DNA from: Clostridium simiarum
Lineage (GTDB): Bacteria > Bacillota > Clostridia > Clostridiales > Clostridiaceae
Direction of reading: 5' to 3'
DNA length: 64,000 nt
NCBI RefSeq assembly: GCF_018919175.1
Contig: NZ_JAHLQL010000001.1
Span: forward strand, 992,001 to 1,056,000
Shown here: positions 59,790-64,000 of the stretch, piece by piece
Layout of the letters: each line of letters opens with the position of its first letter
How positions within the stretch are numbered: the stretch's first letter is position 1
Made by a program: the position numbers and the translations under genes
Notes under the pieces: generated by a model
Told to the model about the DNA's origin: nothing
Database searches by the model: none
What the model saw: only the letters and a program-made list of their open reading frames with translations

Positions 59790-61316
59790 TTAAATAATTT
59801 CATCATCATACAGTATATTTTTAACCTTCTCCAAAATCTCATCCCTAGATATATTATCCATATCTCTTATAGAACTTATATACTTTATAAGCCTTGCTTT
59901 TGTATCTTTTGCACTTTCATCAGCTTCATTGATATAGTATTTTTCACCTATCCCCATATTTCTTGCTTTAAAGCCGTTTTCCTCTAATAATTTTTTAAAG
60001 GCTTTTTGTGCATCCTTGTCTCCATGAACCAAAAGTATTTCCTTTGGACCCTTTTTATAACCTTTAACCCAATTTAATAATCCCTTTTTATCTGCATGAC
60101 CTGATAAGCCTGGAAGATTATATATTTTTGCATTTACTGCAATATCCTCTCCAAATATACTTACTTTCTTTGATCCATCTAAAATACTTCTCCCTAAGGT
60201 ACCTTCCGCTTGATAACCTACAAACACTATTGAGCTTTCTTTTCTCCAAAGATTATGCTTTAAATGATGCTTAATCCTTCCAGCCTCACACATGCCACTA
60301 GCTGATATTATTACTGCACCTTTTTGTATTTTATTTACTTTTACAGACTCCTCTACAGAAGATGTAAAATAAAGCCCATCAAAAGATAGAGGGTTATCTC
60401 CTTTTAATACTAAGCTTTTTGCTTCATCATCGTAGTAATCTATATGCTTTTCAAATATTCTAGTAGATTCCGCTGCTAAAGGACTATCTACATATACTTT
60501 AATATCCTTTAACCTTTTATTTTCTACAAATTTATTCAATATATATATAACCTCTTGAGTTCTTCCTACTGCAAAGGAAGGTATAACTACATTTCCTCCT
60601 TTTTTAAAGGTTTCTTCAATTATTTCTGCCAATCCTTCAAACTCTTGTTCTATTATCTCATGGTTTCTATTACCATAAGTACTTTCCATTATAATATAAT
60701 CCGCCTCTTCTATAATACTAGGATCTCTTAAAATAGGTATTCTAATATTACCTATGTCTCCACTATAAACTATTTTAACTTCTTCTTTCTCTTTTTCTTT
60801 TATAAATATTTCTGTTATAGCAGATCCTAAAAGGTGTCCGGCATCTTTAAATCTTATTTGAAAACCTTCAAATAATTCTAGTTTTTCATCATAATCAATA
60901 CCTTTAAGAAGATAGGAAGTTAGCTCTCCAAGTTTTGCAGTATAAAGAGGCTCTATTTTTTGAAGTCCTAATCTCATCCTTTTTCTATTTTTCCATTCTG
61001 TTTCCATCTCTTGAATATGACCACTATCTATAAGCATTGATCTACATAAATCTGCTGTAGCTTTTGTTGCTATTATATCTCCTTTAAATCCTTTTTTATA
61101 AAGCAGAGGTAATCTTCCACTATGATCTATGTGAGAATGTGACAATATAACATAATCTATAGTCTTAGGATCAAATGGGAACTCCTCATTACCCATCTCC
61201 TTCTCATCTCTTCCTTGAAAAAGTCCGCAATCCAATAAAATCTTTTTTTCATTTGCTACCATTATATGACAAGAACCAGTTACACAGCCTGCAGCACCAT
61301 AAAATTCAATATACAG
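59790..61316 (-). CDS. Beta-CASP metallo-beta-lactamase (RNA-processing type), CTG start
   Basis: A 508-residue MBL-fold beta-CASP protein related to RNase J/CPSF-type nucleases. HSHIDH is at residues 60-65, followed by GDIGNIR and MESTYGNRNH. The beta-CASP segment GNVVIPSFAVGRTQEVIYIL and the late motif GLSGHADKKGL complete it. The first in-frame ATG (61262) would remove the conserved YGAAGCVTGSCH strand that normally opens this family. That strand is encoded upstream, and AAGGAGG lies seven bases before an in-frame CTG (61314-61316). I therefore extend the gene to the CTG. Its RNA substrate is not known. Confidence 0.85.
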   Translation of the reverse strand: MYIEFYGAAGCVTGSCHIMVANEKKILLDCGLFQGRDEKEMGNEEFPFDPKTIDYVILSHSHIDHSGRLPLLYKKGFKGDIIATKATADLCRSMLIDSGHIQEMETEWKNRKRMRLGLQKIEPLYTAKLGELTSYLLKGIDYDEKLELFEGFQIRFKDAGHLLGSAITEIFIKEKEKEEVKIVYSGDIGNIRIPILRDPSIIEEADYIIMESTYGNRNHEIIEQEFEGLAEIIEETFKKGGNVVIPSFAVGRTQEVIYILNKFVENKRLKDIKVYVDSPLAAESTRIFEKHIDYYDDEAKSLVLKGDNPLSFDGLYFTSSVEESVKVNKIQKGAVIISASGMCEAGRIKHHLKHNLWRKESSIVFVGYQAEGTLGRSILDGSKKVSIFGEDIAVNAKIYNLPGLSGHADKKGLLNWVKGYKKGPKEILLVHGDKDAQKAFKKLLEENGFKARNMGIGEKYYINEADESAKDTKARLIKYISSIRDMDNISRDEILEKVKNILYDDEII

Positions 61317-61350
61317 AAAAATCCCTCCTTTTCAACAAAATATTTATTAA

Positions 61351-61359
61351 ATTATAGCA
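61351..61359 (-). promoter_or_regulatory. Extended -10 promoter of the beta-CASP gene
   Basis: TGCTATAAT on the minus strand is a full extended -10. No strong -35 is present. The start near 61344 gives a leader of about 28 bases to the CTG, which supports the CTG start over the ATG 54 bases further on. Confidence 0.6.
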
Positions 61360-61453
61360 TAGTAATATCTTTGCATAAAGTCAGAATATTTATACGAATC
61401 TTTGAAAGTATGTTACAAAAGCTTTTACTTTTGAAATTCAAGAATTAAAAAGC

Positions 61454-61488
61454 AAAAACTTCTCAAAAGATGGCTTTGAGAAGTTTTT
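61454..61488 (-). terminator. Intrinsic terminator of murG
   Basis: Perfect 14-base arms AAAAACTTCTCAAA (61454-61467) and TTTGAGAAGTTTTT (61475-61488) with a seven-base loop and more T beyond on the minus strand. It lies 7 bases after the murG stop. Confidence 0.95.
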
Positions 61489-61495
61489 ACTTTAC

Positions 61496-62572
61496 TTATT
61501 TATTTTTAGTGTTTTCCACAATAATACGGGTTATATTTTCCACTGCATTTTTCACTGGACTTTTTTCCATATGCTCAATATATTTTTTTCTATTTTCATA
61601 AAGTTCCTTAATCTTTTGTGGCAGAATTCCTTTTTCTATATCCTCTTCTTGAATCACCATGCTATATCCACTTCTTTCAAAAGAACTTGCATTTAGTATC
61701 TGGTCTCCTCTGCTAGATTTTTTTGAAAGAGGTATTAAAAGATTTGGCTTTTTAAGAGCTAAAAGTTCATATATTACATTAGCTCCTGCCCTTGATAAGA
61801 CTATGTCCGAAGCCTTCAATAAGTCAGGTAATTCTTCACTTAAAAACTCATATTGTCTATAACCTTTTTTAGATTCTAATTTTTTATCTATATTATCTTT
61901 TCCGCATATATGAATCACATCGTAGGTTTTTAAAATTTCCTCTAACTCCGCTCTTAAATTATCATTAATAAACTTAGAACCTAGACTTCCTCCTATAACT
62001 AAAAGTATAGGCTTATCTCCAGTAAGATTACAAAATTCTAAAGCCTTTTTACTATTTCCTCTAAAAAGTTCTTCTCTTATAGGTGTCCCAGTTAATACTC
62101 CTTTTTCCTTTTTAACCTGATCTAAAGATTCTGGAAAGGTAAGACAAAGCTTTGTACAATAGGGCGCTGATAATTTATTTGCAAGTCCTGGTGTCATATC
62201 AGACTCATGTGCCACTACAGGTATTTTATTGAAGTGAGCTGCTATAACCACAGGAACGGAAACAAATCCTCCCTTTGAAAAAACTACATCAGGCTTTTCT
62301 CTTTTCATTATTTCAATAGCTTCAAATATACCTTTTATAACTTTAAAAGGATCTGAAAAGTTCTTTATATCAAAATATCTTCTAAGCTTCCCACTAGATA
62401 TAGAATAATAAGGAATTCCACTATTTTTTATGATTTCTTTTTCTATACCATCTTTACTGCCTATATACTTTACTTCATATCCCAAGGATTTAAGCCTTGG
62501 AATCAAGGCAAGATTAGGTGTCACATGTCCTGCGGAACCACCACCGGTCATAATTATTTTATAATGCTGCAA
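61496..62572 (-). CDS. murG: Peptidoglycan lipid II synthase MurG
   Basis: MurG (358 residues) transfers GlcNAc from UDP-GlcNAc to lipid I on the inner face of the membrane. It starts at TTG, eight bases after AAGGAG. The glycine-rich loop [16 protein letters not shown], the [16 protein letters not shown] segment, [12 protein letters not shown] and the acceptor-domain [16 protein letters not shown] are all present. It stands alone here, not in a division cluster; it precedes the beta-CASP gene with a strong terminator between them. Confidence 0.97.
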   Translation of the reverse strand: MQHYKIIMTGGGSAGHVTPNLALIPRLKSLGYEVKYIGSKDGIEKEIIKNSGIPYYSISSGKLRRYFDIKNFSDPFKVIKGIFEAIEIMKREKPDVVFSKGGFVSVPVVIAAHFNKIPVVAHESDMTPGLANKLSAPYCTKLCLTFPESLDQVKKEKGVLTGTPIREELFRGNSKKALEFCNLTGDKPILLVIGGSLGSKFINDNLRAELEEILKTYDVIHICGKDNIDKKLESKKGYRQYEFLSEELPDLLKASDIVLSRAGANVIYELLALKKPNLLIPLSKKSSRGDQILNASSFERSGYSMVIQEEDIEKGILPQKIKELYENRKKYIEHMEKSPVKNAVENITRIIVENTKNK

Positions 62573-62726
62573 AGAATCATCTCCTTAATATGTTGCTACA
62601 TAGAAATAAAATTAGTTCCTTTGTAAATCCAATATTTATTATTTATCTGATGTTTACTAATTCTAATACTATTGAAAAGCTAACCTTCATAATTTAAGAT
62701 GAGGTTTAAAAAAGGATCATTATGAC

Positions 62727-64000
62727 TTAAACATCAGAAAATTCTATGTTAATTTTATCACTCATATATTCATCTATTATAGTATAACTGTTTTCTCCTC
62801 TAATTTCTATTATATTCTTTGGGAACATTATAGTGAATTCACTGCCTATATTTACTCTACTTTTTACCTCAATACTCCCTCCCATAAGTTCCACTAACTT
62901 TTTTACAAGAGACAATCCTATACCTGTCCCTTCTGCTCTTCTAGATAGAGAACTATTTACCTGAGCAAATCTATCAAATATAAAGCCAATCTTATCCTCT
63001 GGTATTCCTATACCTTCATCCCTTACAGTAAGATACATATCCCCATTAATAAAATTAAGTTCCACAAGTATTGTGTTTCCTTCTGGTGTAAATTTCATAG
63101 CGTTAGATATTAAATTCAGTAATATTTTCTCGTATTTTTCCTTATCCATAGTTACTGTATACTCTTCATCTGAGGTGTCAAATATTAGATTTATATCTTT
63201 ACAATTAGCGTAATGATTTACAGAGGTTACTACATGTTCTGTAATAACCACCGCATCAAAATTTAAAGGATTTAAATTTAAAAATCCAGCCTCTGCCTTA
63301 GATATGTCAAGTATATTATTTACTAGCTTTAAAAGCCTTCCACAATTTTGGCTTATTCTAGATAAAGTTTTATCTACATTTGGGGTTATTTCTTCGAAAT
63401 ATATATTATAAGCTAACTGCAAGGAAGAATAGATTATAGTAAGAGGAGTTCTTAATTCGTGAGATATTACAGTAAAAAACTCATCTTTTAACCTAGTTAC
63501 ATTTTCTAATTCAATACTATGATTTATCTCTTCTGTAATATCAGAGGCATAAATATATATACCACTTGTACAATCCCCATTAAGATTATAGGGCATAAAT
63601 TTAATCTTATAAAACCTGTCCTTACCATTAAAATCTTTTATAGCATAAGGTGAACAGGTATACTCTTTTCCTATCTTTCCACAGTATTCTAAAGCCTCAA
63701 TAATAGTATTATCTTCTACCTCAGAAAATAAATCTTTCCAGTAATTATGGTTAATGTTTATATTTTTTTCTCCTTTTAGTATATACTTTGTAAACACTTC
63801 AAAATTTTTATTTGCAAGCTTTATCTTTAATGAAGGATAATCTATAACTGCCATAGGTATATCCACAGCATTTACCAAATCTTTTATAAAGGTTGATTGC
63901 TCTTCTATAAAAAACTCATGCTCTTTTATTTCTGTAACATCCTTTATAGTAATTATAGTGTACAAAACTTCTCTATTCTTATTCATTATAGGATTACTAT
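62727..64000 (-). CDS. PAS-containing sensor histidine kinase (5' end outside window)
   Basis: At least 424 codons; the frame stays open to the right edge, so the N-terminus is missing. A PAS-like region at the visible start ends in VLYTIITIKDVTEIKEHE. A second PAS domain (about 35-155 of the visible part) is followed by the H box HELRTPLTIIY. The N box (LLNLISNAMKFTPEG), G1 (VRDEGIGIPED), F (IFDRFAQV) and G2 (GTGIGLSLVKKLV) are complete. No response regulator is in view. The input signal cannot be inferred. Confidence 0.95.
   Translation of the reverse strand, partial: SNPIMNKNREVLYTIITIKDVTEIKEHEFFIEEQSTFIKDLVNAVDIPMAVIDYPSLKIKLANKNFEVFTKYILKGEKNININHNYWKDLFSEVEDNTIIEALEYCGKIGKEYTCSPYAIKDFNGKDRFYKIKFMPYNLNGDCTSGIYIYASDITEEINHSIELENVTRLKDEFFTVISHELRTPLTIIYSSLQLAYNIYFEEITPNVDKTLSRISQNCGRLLKLVNNILDISKAEAGFLNLNPLNFDAVVITEHVVTSVNHYANCKDINLIFDTSDEEYTVTMDKEKYEKILLNLISNAMKFTPEGNTILVELNFINGDMYLTVRDEGIGIPEDKIGFIFDRFAQVNSSLSRRAEGTGIGLSLVKKLVELMGGSIEVKSRVNIGSEFTIMFPKNIIEIRGENSYTIIDEYMSDKINIEFSDV

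Noticed and set aside
62647..62737. Ten-base inverted repeat CTGATGTTTA/TAAACATCAG around the kinase 3' end
   Set aside because: Arms are about 70 bases apart, with no T run and little chance of strong pairing; too weak to call a terminator.
62886..62900. Fifteen-base match (TAAGTTCCACTAACT) to palindromic module A
   Set aside because: It encodes the conserved KKLVELMGG segment of the histidine kinase; hairpins and module ends are absent, so it is coincidence.

Overview
The window is a low-GC clostridial chromosome segment in which every gene I can support lies on the minus strand, so the natural reading direction is from base 64000 down to base 1. Endospore-former-type flagellar proteins (FliY with a CheC half, FliW/CsrA, FlbD, FapA), a 1172-residue pyruvate:ferredoxin oxidoreductase and very AT-rich intergenic DNA point to Clostridium sensu stricto (C. 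botulinum, C. sporogenes or C. tetani-like). The exact species cannot be fixed from the sequence alone.

Layout in transcription order. (1) 64000-52915: a partial sensor histidine kinase, murG, a beta-CASP metallo-beta-lactamase protein that appears to start at CTG, a flavodoxin, pyruvate:ferredoxin oxidoreductase, a Cys/His-rich DUF1292 protein, a HAD phosphatase and a class IV aminotransferase. (2) 52914-42408: an operon of fapA, cheW, cheD, cheB, cheR, cheA, cheC, cheY, cheW, fliM and fliY, with an extended -10 promoter in front and an intrinsic terminator behind. (3) 42199-34038: the late operon flgM-flgN-flgK-flgL-fliW-csrA-flaG-(unknown)-fliS-fliD-fliT, behind a SigD (sigma-28) promoter. 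(4) 34020-30560: three near-identical flagellin genes. Each has its own SigD-type promoter, a leader of about 150 nt with a GGA-loop hairpin next to the ribosome binding site (a likely CsrA target), and palindromic repeat modules that begin at its stop codon; an intrinsic terminator follows each. (5) 30397-16310: a twelve-gene flagellin glycosylation operon behind a SigD-type promoter: Maf glycosyltransferase, a full legionaminic acid pathway by the GDP-sugar route (legX, F, I, G, H, B, C), a GNAT acyltransferase, a PIG-L deacetylase, a small helical protein, a DUF2920 hydrolase and a TPR-sulfatase-fold protein. (6) 16136-15158: a divergent fourth flagellin with its own near-consensus SigD promoter and terminator. 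(7) 14984-1: the early basal-body operon flgB-flgC-fliE-F-G-H-I-J-K-flgD-(flagellar operon protein)-flgE-flbD-motA-motB-fliL-fliO-fliP-fliQ-fliR, running off the left edge.

The parts fit one programme. Early genes build the basal body, hook and export gate. Once the hook is complete FlgM would be exported, and SigD would then drive the late operon, the flagellins and the glycan operon. FliW, CsrA and the flagellin leaders form a homeostatic translation loop. The chemosensory operon supplies CheC/CheD/FliY-type adaptation in place of CheZ.

The most unusual structures are the two families of stop-codon-anchored palindromic modules behind the flagellin genes, whose stems vary in a compensatory way, and the putative CTG start of the beta-CASP gene. 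No rRNA, tRNA, CRISPR array, insertion sequence or prophage was seen.
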